This document shows positions 14,479-19,776 of a DNA stretch of 19,776 nt, one piece after another. A program made the translations under genes and the position numbers. The first letter of the stretch is position 1. Every line of letters begins with the position of its first letter. The stretch comes from Candidatus Melainabacteria bacterium. GTDB lineage: Bacteria; Cyanobacteriota; Vampirovibrionia; LMEP-6097. A model generated the notes under the pieces. It was not told the DNA's origin and made no database searches. It saw nothing but the letters and a program-made list of their open reading frames with translations. The stretch covers positions 1 through 19,776 of the forward strand of contig JAPPOW010000152.1 of assembly GCA_028817775.1 (NCBI GenBank), read 5' to 3'.

Positions 14479-14496
14479 CAAATATAAGGTTCATAA

Positions 14497-14895
14497 CTAT
14501 GCAGCCAGTGTACTAATGCGGTTTGTTATATCTCGAGCTGTATCGCAAAACATCTTAAGTGTTTGTTTAGCTCTAGAGTCTTTGCTGAACTGAAAATAAG
14601 GTTTGAGTTGATCTAGTGTTTCTGTTAGAGAACGAGCTTGGGTTGCTAGTTCTTCATCAACATTTTCGGCTTGATTGACAATGTCACTAAGTGCGCTTAA
14701 TGCAAATCCGCAACTTGACATTCCTCTATTGGTGGCTTCATATCTAGCTAGCGTGTCAGCTCCTAGCTGCTCTTCAAGCTCAGCAGCTTCATCTAATCTA
14801 GACCTTTCGCTTTCTTTACTTGGTTTCAGTAAATCTTCTCTGGCTTTAGCTATACGGTAATGTGCCTCAGCAATTAATTTGTGAGGATTAGCCAT
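14497..14895 (-). CDS. Unrecognised 132-residue helical protein
   Basis: No family recognised. The product (from MANPHKLIAEAHYRIAKARE) is predicted almost wholly helical, with charged heptad-like stretches over residues 1-50 and 70-125 and cysteines in the middle and near the C-terminus; no signal peptide or membrane helix. Two starts are possible: ATG 14901, overlapping the dut stop by 1 nt, or ATG 14895. I prefer 14895 because a TAAAAT box then lies exactly 7 nt upstream, the common spacing here. It follows dut, so co-transcription with dut and bioY is likely in addition. Amino-acid composition and codon use look like the neighbours. Confidence 0.7.
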   Translation of the reverse strand: MANPHKLIAEAHYRIAKAREDLLKPSKESERSRLDEAAELEEQLGADTLARYEATNRGMSSCGFALSALSDIVNQAENVDEELATQARSLTETLDQLKPYFQFSKDSRAKQTLKMFCDTARDITNRISTLAA

Positions 14896-14900
14896 AGTCA

Positions 14901-15383
14901 TTATTTTACTCCTGTAGAACCAAAACCACCAGCACCACGTTCATTGTTTTCTTCACTTGGCATCTCTGCGATCTCAACGAAATCAGCTTGCCAGACTGGT
15001 GTTATAACAGCTTGAGCAATACGCTCACCATGCTTGACTAGAAAATCTTCATCGCCATGATTAATCATTAGAATTTGAATCTCACCGCGGTAGTCTGAAT
15101 CAATGGTACCCGGAGTATTAGTTAAAGAGATACCATGCTTGAAAGCCAGTCCTGATCTTGGTCTGATCTGTACTTCAAAACCTTCTGGAATTACAAACTT
15201 GAGTCCAGTAGGAACTTTAGCTCTGCCACCAGCCTTGAGATTAATCTCTTGCTCTTCAGGAATAAATGCTCTTAAATCAAATCCGGCTGAACCTGACGAG
15301 GCATAAAATGGAGTCTCCACTCGCTCATCCATTTTATGGATTGCAAGTTCTACTTTCTGGGTCTTTTCTAATGTTGGTGTCAT
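14901..15383 (-). CDS. dut: dUTP diphosphatase
   Basis: Trimeric dUTPase, 160 residues; hydrolyses dUTP to dUMP, keeping uracil out of DNA and feeding dTMP synthesis. All five family motifs are present: SAGFDLRA (32-39), RPRSGLAFKHG (74-84), GTIDSDYRGEI (92-102, catalytic D95), GERIAQAVI (119-127) and the C-terminal arm RGAGGFGSTG (149-158). The ATG overlaps the bioY stop as ATGA. An extended -10 box sits inside the last codons of bioY, so dut can be read from its own promoter as well as from upstream. The stop overlaps the alternative start of the next gene. Confidence 0.97.
   Translation of the reverse strand: MTPTLEKTQKVELAIHKMDERVETPFYASSGSAGFDLRAFIPEEQEINLKAGGRAKVPTGLKFVIPEGFEVQIRPRSGLAFKHGISLTNTPGTIDSDYRGEIQILMINHGDEDFLVKHGERIAQAVITPVWQADFVEIAEMPSEENNERGAGGFGSTGVK
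14903..14908 (-). promoter_or_regulatory. -10 box of the 14895 gene, inside the dut end
   Basis: TAAAAT on the minus strand, overlapping the last dut codons and stop, 7 nt before the ATG at 14895. It could be chance because a Val-Lys-stop ending gives the same bases. Confidence 0.35.
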
Positions 15384-15904
15384 AGCGCTATTATAACAAG
15401 ATGAGCCAAGAAAATATCATAGAAAATTTGATACAAGCTCATACTGGCAAAATTACTTAAATCAAGTCGCTGAGTGACTAATAGATAGATCAATCCAAGT
15501 CCATGGGCAATTACTAGACCCATAAGTGGTAGCACACTGCGATCGCGAAATGTTCTGACACCAATCTCTGGAATATGTATCTTGGCATAGAAAGCAAGCA
15601 AGCTTAATGGAATTAAGCCTAGCAAGTAACCAAAACTTGGTTCAAATACATAGTTGACACCACCACCAAAAGCAAAAATAGGCAAGCCCGCTAAACCTGA
15701 AATTAAATAAAGTCCAACTGCAATCAGAGCGTAGTTATTTCTAAAGCTAGTACTTAGAATGAAACAAACTATATAAAGAAGGCGGTAATCATAACTAGTC
15801 AGGGCTCCCGTTGTCGGATCAAAGGACCAAAGTGGCAGCTCAACAAAGTTGCTGAGGCATAGTAGTGTGTAACAAAAAATTACAGAAATGGTAGCTTGCA
15901 GCAT
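15380..15904 (-). CDS. bioY: BioY-family biotin transporter S component
   Basis: Very hydrophobic integral membrane protein, 174 residues from the ATG, with about five to six membrane segments. The BioY signature region is clear: LYLISGLAGLPIFAFGGG (65-82) followed by FEPSFGYLLGLIP (87-99). BioY binds biotin and works alone or with the shared ECF energising module (EcfA, EcfA', EcfT), which is not encoded here. This implies biotin uptake. An alternative TTG start at 15922 would add six residues (MRKLVT) and put it 9 nt after the transketolase stop. The stop overlaps dut by ATGA. It is the first gene after tktC in a tightly packed minus-strand run. Confidence 0.85.
   Translation of the reverse strand: MLQATISVIFCYTLLCLSNFVELPLWSFDPTTGALTSYDYRLLYIVCFILSTSFRNNYALIAVGLYLISGLAGLPIFAFGGGVNYVFEPSFGYLLGLIPLSLLAFYAKIHIPEIGVRTFRDRSVLPLMGLVIAHGLGLIYLLVTQRLDLSNFASMSLYQIFYDIFLAHLVIIAL
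15390..15398 (-). promoter_or_regulatory. Extended -10 promoter of dut inside bioY
   Basis: Minus strand TGTTATAAT, ending 6 nt before the dut ATG and encoding part of the bioY C-terminus (Val-Ile-Ile). No -35 match. Confidence 0.55.
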
Positions 15905-15926
15905 AGTAACTAGCTTGCGCAAGGGA

Positions 15927-15963
15927 GGTCCTTACGTCGTGGCTTCGCCACTCCTCAGGATGG
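15927..15963. repeat. Family A repeat at the end of the transketolase C-half gene
   Basis: A degenerate family A copy with GGTCCTTACG at one end, the GTGGCTTCGCCAC hairpin in the middle and CTCCTCAGGAT at the other end. On the minus strand it encodes the last residues (ILRSGEATT) and the TAA stop of the transketolase gene. Confidence 0.75.
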
Positions 15964-16930
15964 TAAGTGCTTCACGCACTATATCAGCGACCCCAAGTCC
16001 ATAGTGATCAAGCAGCTCCATACCCTTGCCTGATTGACCAAACTTGTCCTCAACACCCATGCGTTTGAATCTCACTTTGCTATCCACTTCTTCACTCAGT
16101 ACTGAAGCAACAGCATCACCAAGTCCGCCGATAATATTATGCTCTTCAAGCGTAATCACTTTGCCAGTCTTAGTTGCAGTCTTGACTATAGCTTGATTAT
16201 CAAGTGGTTTGATCGTTGCCATATTAATCACTTCTGCTTTAATGCCTTGCTCAGCGAGTTCTTTTGCTGCATCAAGCGCGCGTGAGACCATCACTCCGCA
16301 GGCAATCAAAGTGACATCATTGCCCTCTACTAAAGTAGCTGCTTTACCGATTTCAAATTTATAATCCTCTGCAAATACTGTAGGTACTTTGGCGCGCCCC
16401 AATCTTACATAGACAGGTCCATCATGTTCTGCTACTGCATAAATTGCTTGATAAGCTTCGGTGGCATCCGCCGGTACGATGACGGTCATCTCTGGGATAA
16501 CTCGCATGATGGCTATGTCTTCAATTATTTGGTGGCTAGCTCCATCTTCGCCTACTGTTAGTCCAGCATGAGTAGCACAAACCTTGACATTGAGATAGTT
16601 ATGAGCAACTGAGTTGCGGACAAACTCCCAGGCTCTACCAGTTGCAAACATTGCAAAACTTGAAGCAAACGGAATCTTGCCAGCTCGAGCAAGACCAGCA
16701 GCTGTGCCAATCATATTCATCTCAGCAATTCCCATATTGAAAAATCTATCTGGATGAGCTTTAGCAAAGTGTTTAGTTTGAGTACTGCCAGAAAGGTCAG
16801 CGTCCAAAACCACTACTTGTGAATTTTTATCGCCAAGTTCTTTGAGAGCTTTGCCGTAAGCCTCACGAGTAGCAGCCATATCACCGATCTGCCAAGTTGA
16901 ATCCATATCTATCTTTACTGCTTGACCCAT
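15932..16930 (-). CDS. Transketolase C-terminal half (Pyr and C domains)
   Basis: 332 residues; pairs with the N-terminal half encoded immediately upstream to make a split transketolase of the pentose phosphate pathway. The pyrimidine-binding domain has DADLSGS (43-49), RFFNMGIAEMNM with catalytic E70 (62-73), FASSFAMFATGRAWE (88-102) and THAGLTVGEDGASHQ (120-134). The C domain ends near EALTIL. The final residues RSGEATT and the stop codon come from a palindromic repeat, so the C-terminus was probably remodelled. The ATG overlaps the stop of the N-half gene by 1 nt (TAATG), with GAGGAG about 11 nt upstream, one of the few plausible Shine-Dalgarno sequences here. A DXS-type paralogue is unlikely given the paired TktN. 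Confidence 0.93.
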   Translation of the reverse strand: MGQAVKIDMDSTWQIGDMAATREAYGKALKELGDKNSQVVVLDADLSGSTQTKHFAKAHPDRFFNMGIAEMNMIGTAAGLARAGKIPFASSFAMFATGRAWEFVRNSVAHNYLNVKVCATHAGLTVGEDGASHQIIEDIAIMRVIPEMTVIVPADATEAYQAIYAVAEHDGPVYVRLGRAKVPTVFAEDYKFEIGKAATLVEGNDVTLIACGVMVSRALDAAKELAEQGIKAEVINMATIKPLDNQAIVKTATKTGKVITLEEHNIIGGLGDAVASVLSEEVDSKVRFKRMGVEDKFGQSGKGMELLDHYGLGVADIVREALTILRSGEATT

Positions 16931-17754
16931 TATTTAGCTAACTCCTCTAATGCTTTGTTTAAATCTTCATCTTTTGGTGCAACACCATGCCAAGCAACTT
17001 CATCTTCCATAAAGCTCACTCCTTTGCCTTTAACGGTGTTGGCTAAAATCATCACAGGCTTATCACCGGATCCTAATCCTTGAGCTTTGTTGAGAGCTTG
17101 ATCAATTTCTTCAATATTGTGGCCGTCGATTTCAAGAACCTCCCAATTGAAAGCTTTGAATTTATCAGCTAGTGGATCGAGTCCCATCGTCTCCTCAGTC
17201 CAACCATCAAGTTGGATACGGTTACGATCAACAAAGGCAACAAGGTTACTAAGTTTAAAGTGAGCAGCTGACATAGTAGCTTCCCAATTAGAACCTTCTT
17301 GGAGCTCACCGTCACTCAGGATTGCAAATACTTTACGATCACTTTTGTCTAGTTTTGCAGCTATTGCAATGCCGACAGCGTTACTAAGACCATGTCCTAA
17401 GGAGCCAGTAGAGATCTCAACTCCAGGTACTTTGGTTCTATCAATATGGCCTTGAAACTTTGAACCTAATTCCCTAAAAGTGATGGTGTCTTCGATTGGA
17501 TAAAACCCTGCTAAGCCCAAACAAGAATAAAGAGCGGGGGACGCGTGACCTTTGCTCTGTACCAAAATATCTCTACTCGGATCTTCTGGATCTTGCGGAT
17601 TGTGTCTAAGGTGACCACCAAAATAAAGCGTGGCTAAAATATCAGAAATTGAAAGTGAACCACCAGGGTGCCCAGAAGCTGCGGCATGAATCATCTTCAG
17701 TGAATTGATTCTTATTTCGCTGGCTTTAGCTGCTATCTCTTTATAGTCAGTCAT
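16930..17754 (-). CDS. Transketolase N-terminal half (ThDP-binding)
   Basis: 274 residues; binds thiamine diphosphate and Mg2+ and forms transketolase with the C half. Motifs: SGHPGGSLS (27-35), QSKGHASPALY (66-76), STGSLGHGLSNAVGIA (115-130) and the ThDP motif region SDGELQEGSNWEATM (147-161) to DRNR (176-179). The first residue of the usual GDG is Ser, a conservative change. The length is normal for the N half of a split enzyme. Split transketolases occur in several bacterial and archaeal lineages. The start is supported by an extended -10 box 9 nt upstream. Upstream lies a family A repeat, then the end of the exported-protein gene. Confidence 0.94.
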   Translation of the reverse strand: MTDYKEIAAKASEIRINSLKMIHAAASGHPGGSLSISDILATLYFGGHLRHNPQDPEDPSRDILVQSKGHASPALYSCLGLAGFYPIEDTITFRELGSKFQGHIDRTKVPGVEISTGSLGHGLSNAVGIAIAAKLDKSDRKVFAILSDGELQEGSNWEATMSAAHFKLSNLVAFVDRNRIQLDGWTEETMGLDPLADKFKAFNWEVLEIDGHNIEEIDQALNKAQGLGSGDKPVMILANTVKGKGVSFMEDEVAWHGVAPKDEDLNKALEELAK

Positions 17755-17763
17755 TAGTTACCA

Positions 17764-17772
17764 ATTATATCA
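17764..17772 (-). promoter_or_regulatory. Extended -10 promoter of the transketolase operon
   Basis: Minus strand TGATATAAT, ending 9 nt before the ATG at 17754. The -35 position lies within the family A repeat and has no match to TTGACA. It probably drives tktN-tktC-bioY and possibly dut. Confidence 0.65.
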
Positions 17773-17776
17773 GAGA

Positions 17777-17808
17777 GATCCTGACGTCGCTGTGCTCCTC
17801 AGGATGAC
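17777..17808. repeat. Palindromic repeat, family A copy
   Basis: GATCCTGACG at one end and CTCCTCAGGATGAC at the other around a short variable centre. It begins 4 nt after the stop of the exported-protein gene and ends next to the tktN -10 box. Confidence 0.8.
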
Positions 17809-17812
17809 AGGT

Positions 17813-18334
17813 TTACTTAGAACAATAATCCTTAAGAGATTGGTAGTTATCAAGCTGAGGCTGTCCTGCAATCATTTGCAAAAGTGTGCGCTTCTTTGGT
17901 TTGAGACTCAGTCTCTGAGCAAATTTAACACGATTATCTCTCCCCACTGCAACAACTCCTTGGTCCATACCAATTAATGAAGTTAAGCCACGCTCGCTAG
18001 GCTCATGATAGAAAAAGACATAAGGTATACCTTTGACTACTTCTTCTGTCATTGGGCTACCAGTTCCAGCCCATTCGTTTAGAACAAGCTCAGGGCTGCT
18101 AACACCTTTGATGGGGTCAAGTACTTTAAATTTTACTTGGCGTAGACCAAGACCATCTAGCTCCTTGTAGGTCACGGTTTGCAGTCTACCTTTGAAAATA
18201 ATTCCTGCAGAATCAACTAGTTCATCGATAGCAAGGTTCTTGGTCAGCGCTCGACCGATGCCTTTTGCTTTGACTAGTTCAGCTTGCACCGAACTGCTTG
18301 AGAGTATAATTAGTATCGCTAAGATTAACCTCAT
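17813..18334 (-). CDS. Exported protein of unknown function
   Basis: 173 residues with a clear Sec signal peptide: MRLILAILIILSSSSVQA, cleavage likely after A18. The mature part has DELVDSAGIIFKGRLQTV (37-54), QVKFKVLDPIKG (66-77), LNEWAG (85-90) and KGIPYVFFYHEP (101-112). This order, including a Lys-Gly before a strand and a later G-x-x-Y-hydrophobic motif, resembles small secreted beta-barrel (OB/TIMP-like) proteins annotated as hypothetical in many bacteria. That likeness is an impression from memory. Two cysteines at most, with one near the C-terminus. It has its own extended -10 promoter 6 nt before the ATG and stands between rpoD and the transketolase genes with no functional link visible. 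Confidence 0.75.
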   Translation of the reverse strand: MRLILAILIILSSSSVQAELVKAKGIGRALTKNLAIDELVDSAGIIFKGRLQTVTYKELDGLGLRQVKFKVLDPIKGVSSPELVLNEWAGTGSPMTEEVVKGIPYVFFYHEPSERGLTSLIGMDQGVVAVGRDNRVKFAQRLSLKPKKRTLLQMIAGQPQLDNYQSLKDYCSK

Positions 18335-18340
18335 GCTGTA

Positions 18341-18349
18341 ATCTTAACA
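18341..18349 (-). promoter_or_regulatory. Extended -10 promoter of the exported-protein gene
   Basis: Minus strand TGTTAAGAT, ending 6 nt before the ATG at 18334. The -35 position falls in the family A repeat at 18362-18391. Confidence 0.5.
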
Positions 18350-18361
18350 TCCATTTTAGGA

Positions 18362-18391
18362 GATCCTGATGCCCAAGGGGCTCAGGATGAC
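18362..18391. repeat. Palindromic repeat, family A copy downstream of rpoD
   Basis: GATCCTGATGCCC and GGGGCTCAGGATGAC form a hairpin with two internal mismatches and an AA loop. It begins 6 nt after the sigma-factor stop. No U-tract follows. Confidence 0.8.
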
Positions 18392-18397
18392 AGATCT

Positions 18398-19405
18398 TTA
18401 AATGTATTCTCGAAGTTTGCCGCTTTGTAGTGCGTGCGACTTAAGCTTACGCAATGCTTTAGCTTCAAGCTTCTTGACTTTATCTTTGCTCATATCGAGC
18501 ATTTCAGCCAGTTCATCGAAATTGTATATCTTTTGGTGCTCGTCTTCTAGTAGACCATAACGAAGTATCAGTACACTTTGTTCATCATCTGAAAGATCAT
18601 TGATAATGTTCTTGAGTTCGGCTTTGAGTAATTGAGCAGTTGCGTATTGATCTGGTGAAGCATAAGAATCCTCACTCTCTATAAAGTCCGCTAGTGAAGA
18701 ACCATCATCATCACTGCCAACTTTTGCTGACATTGAGATCGTTTTCATATGTAGATTTTGCACTTCGTGTAATTTTTCAATACTAATATCTAGCACTTCA
18801 GCGATTTCTGCTTCTGTTGGAGTGCGTCCAAGTGCTTGGCTTAGATCGGTGATAACTTTACGCAGCCGGCTGGCACTTTCTACCATGTGTACAGGGATAC
18901 GAATGGTGCGCGACTTGTCAGAGATCGAGCGACTAATTGCTTGACGAATCCACCAAGTAGCAAAAGTACTAAATTTATAACCCTTGCTGTGATCAAATTT
19001 GTCAGCGGCTTTCATCAGACCAAGGTTGCCTTCTTGAATCAGATCGAGTAATTGTATGCTAGATGAAGAATAACGCTTAGCGATACTAACAACTAATCTC
19101 AAATTAGCTTGAACAAGTTGACGTTTAGCGACTTCTCCGCCTTTGCCACCTTTGTGGATCTCTCTGGTAATTAAAATTTCTTGCTCTGCTGTTAAAGTCT
19201 TGATCTTACCGATCTCTCGCAGATACATGGCAACACTGTCGTCACTGCTAGTTCGTTGCTTTGTCTTTTTGACTTTGGCTTTGGCTTTTTTCTTTACTTT
19301 TGTTTCTTTGGTAGGATCTTCTAAGCCTTGCTCAAAAATCTCTGTTTCAAGCAAGTCAGTAGCGCTTGGTTCATATTTATCGTCAAGTGCTTCTTTTTTA
19401 GCCAT
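18398..19405 (-). CDS. rpoD: RpoD-family sigma-70 factor
   Basis: 335-residue sigma-70 factor, primary or a group 2 relative. No region 1.1: residues 1-50 are a short acidic then Lys-rich segment (KVKKKAKAKVKKTKQ at 36-50). Region 1.2 is at about 54-85, region 2 at 95-172 (NLRLVVSIAKRY, LLDLIQEGNLGLMKAADKF, KFSTFATWWIRQAISRSI), region 3 at 173-245, region 4 at 265-325. The extended -10 contact residues are kept (RIPVHMVES, H173 and E176). The -35 recognition helix is unusual: MSKDKVKKLEAKALRKL, where typical RpoD has TRERIRQIEAKALRKL. It starts 13 bp after the cysteine desulfurase gene. The extended -10 box overlaps that gene's stop. Confidence 0.93.
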   Translation of the reverse strand: MAKKEALDDKYEPSATDLLETEIFEQGLEDPTKETKVKKKAKAKVKKTKQRTSSDDSVAMYLREIGKIKTLTAEQEILITREIHKGGKGGEVAKRQLVQANLRLVVSIAKRYSSSSIQLLDLIQEGNLGLMKAADKFDHSKGYKFSTFATWWIRQAISRSISDKSRTIRIPVHMVESASRLRKVITDLSQALGRTPTEAEIAEVLDISIEKLHEVQNLHMKTISMSAKVGSDDDGSSLADFIESEDSYASPDQYATAQLLKAELKNIINDLSDDEQSVLILRYGLLEDEHQKIYNFDELAEMLDMSKDKVKKLEAKALRKLKSHALQSGKLREYI

Positions 19406-19412
19406 TATCCAA

Positions 19413-19421
19413 AGATTATCA
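19413..19421 (-). promoter_or_regulatory. Extended -10 promoter of rpoD overlapping the upstream stop
   Basis: Minus strand TGATAATCT: TGA is the stop codon of the cysteine desulfurase gene and TAATCT ends 7 nt before the rpoD ATG. The hexamer is a weaker match than the others; GATAAT, shifted by 2 nt, is an alternative. Confidence 0.45.
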
Positions 19422-19776
19422 TCCCATATTACCTAGTTCGGTAACAAATTCAGGAAAGCGAGACTGGATTTCTTTTGTTATTTTGATAAACTCTTCAAGC
19501 TCAGTTTCATTATTTAGTATAGAAAGCGAGACACGCACTGATTTTGAGGCAATTTGTTCTTTTATCTTGCAGGCTCTTAGTACATAGGAGCTGATGATTT
19601 CTGCCGCTGCCTTGTTGGAAGAGCAGGCTGAACCAGATGAAACGCAAAAGCCAGCAAGGTCCATTTGTAAAACCAGTTCTTCTGATTTGAGTCTGCAGTT
19701 ACTGAGGCAAATATTGAAATTGCCAAGTAGACGACCTGGTGGACCATTGATTATAAGTCCGTCAATACTTGCAAGT
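19419..19776 (-). CDS. Cysteine desulfurase (NifS/IscS family), N-terminus outside window
   Basis: The frame is open from the right edge to a TGA at 19421-19419, giving the last 118 residues; the internal ATG at 19664 is not the real start. Upstream of it the frame reads NGPPGRLLGNFNICLSNC, the NGP-RLPGN-NIS-like motif of cysteine desulfurases, followed by CVSSGSACSS with the catalytic cysteine (codon at 19623-19625) and SKSVRVSLSILNNETELEEF near the end. These PLP enzymes take sulfur from cysteine for Fe-S clusters and tRNA thiolation. The Ser-Gly-Ser-Ala-Cys-Ser loop fits group I (NifS/IscS). The PLP lysine lies outside the window. Usual RLPGN is RLLGN here. Confidence 0.93.
   Translation of the reverse strand, partial: LASIDGLIINGPPGRLLGNFNICLSNCRLKSEELVLQMDLAGFCVSSGSACSSNKAAAEIISSYVLRACKIKEQIASKSVRVSLSILNNETELEEFIKITKEIQSRFPEFVTELGNMG

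Noticed and set aside
18362..18391. Classical intrinsic terminator after rpoD
   Set aside because: The hairpin is present but there is no T-tract, and the same repeat occurs inside coding sequence elsewhere.
19419..19664. Complete 81-residue protein starting at 19664
   Set aside because: The frame continues upstream to the window edge with cysteine desulfurase motifs, so this ATG is internal.

Overview
The window is 19.8 kb of AT-rich, gene-dense bacterial chromosome, almost all housekeeping genes on both strands with gaps usually below 50 bp. The gene set includes DapF, FtsQ, a type IV pilus/type II secretion ATPase, a BioY biotin transporter subunit, a two-gene transketolase and stand-alone MnmD. 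This points to a free-living or loosely host-associated, peptidoglycan-making, piliated bacterium. I cannot name the phylum. An uncultured lineage near the non-photosynthetic relatives of Cyanobacteria is a guess from gene style only. TGA, TAA and TAG all act as stops, so the genetic code is standard. I noticed no rRNA, tRNA, CRISPR array or transposase.

Layout. 1-837 (-): C-terminally cut gene of unknown function. 899-1543 (+): adenylate kinase. 1547-1672: hairpin repeat plus 24-bp tandem array. 1674-4801 (-): acidic single-pass membrane protein with a PilP-like patch, and a PilB/GspE ATPase. 4827-5648 (-): trehalose-phosphatase. 5854-8557 (+): mnmD, two unrecognised genes, dapF. 8547-9326 (-): ftsQ. 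9338-9465: palindromic repeat element. 9471-12731 (-): UvrD-type helicase fused to a Fe-S nuclease. 12749-13414 (-): ribosomal protein L25. 13557-14051 (+): YaaR-like gene. 14161-14478 (+): thioredoxin. 14497-15904 (-): unknown small gene, dUTPase, BioY. 15932-17754 (-): transketolase C and N halves. 17813-18334 (-): exported protein. 18398-19405 (-): RpoD-family sigma factor. 19419-19776 (-): 3' part of a cysteine desulfurase gene.

Main signal: promoter architecture. Before nearly every gene a TATAAT-like hexamer ends only 6-9 nt from the start codon. Many of these are preceded by TG+1 nt (extended -10), most lack a good -35, and there is no Shine-Dalgarno sequence. This predicts leaderless or near-leaderless mRNAs as the rule. 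Some of these promoters are built into the end of the upstream gene; in two cases the upstream TGA stop is itself the TG motif. The sigma factor in the window keeps the extended -10 contacting residues but has an altered -35 recognition helix, which fits.

Second signal: at least four families of short palindromic repeats. Intergenic copies nearly all begin 1-6 nt after a stop codon and lie next to a promoter. Two copies of different families are inserted in frame inside the helicase-nuclease gene, and one copy supplies the last codons and stop codon of the transketolase C-half gene.
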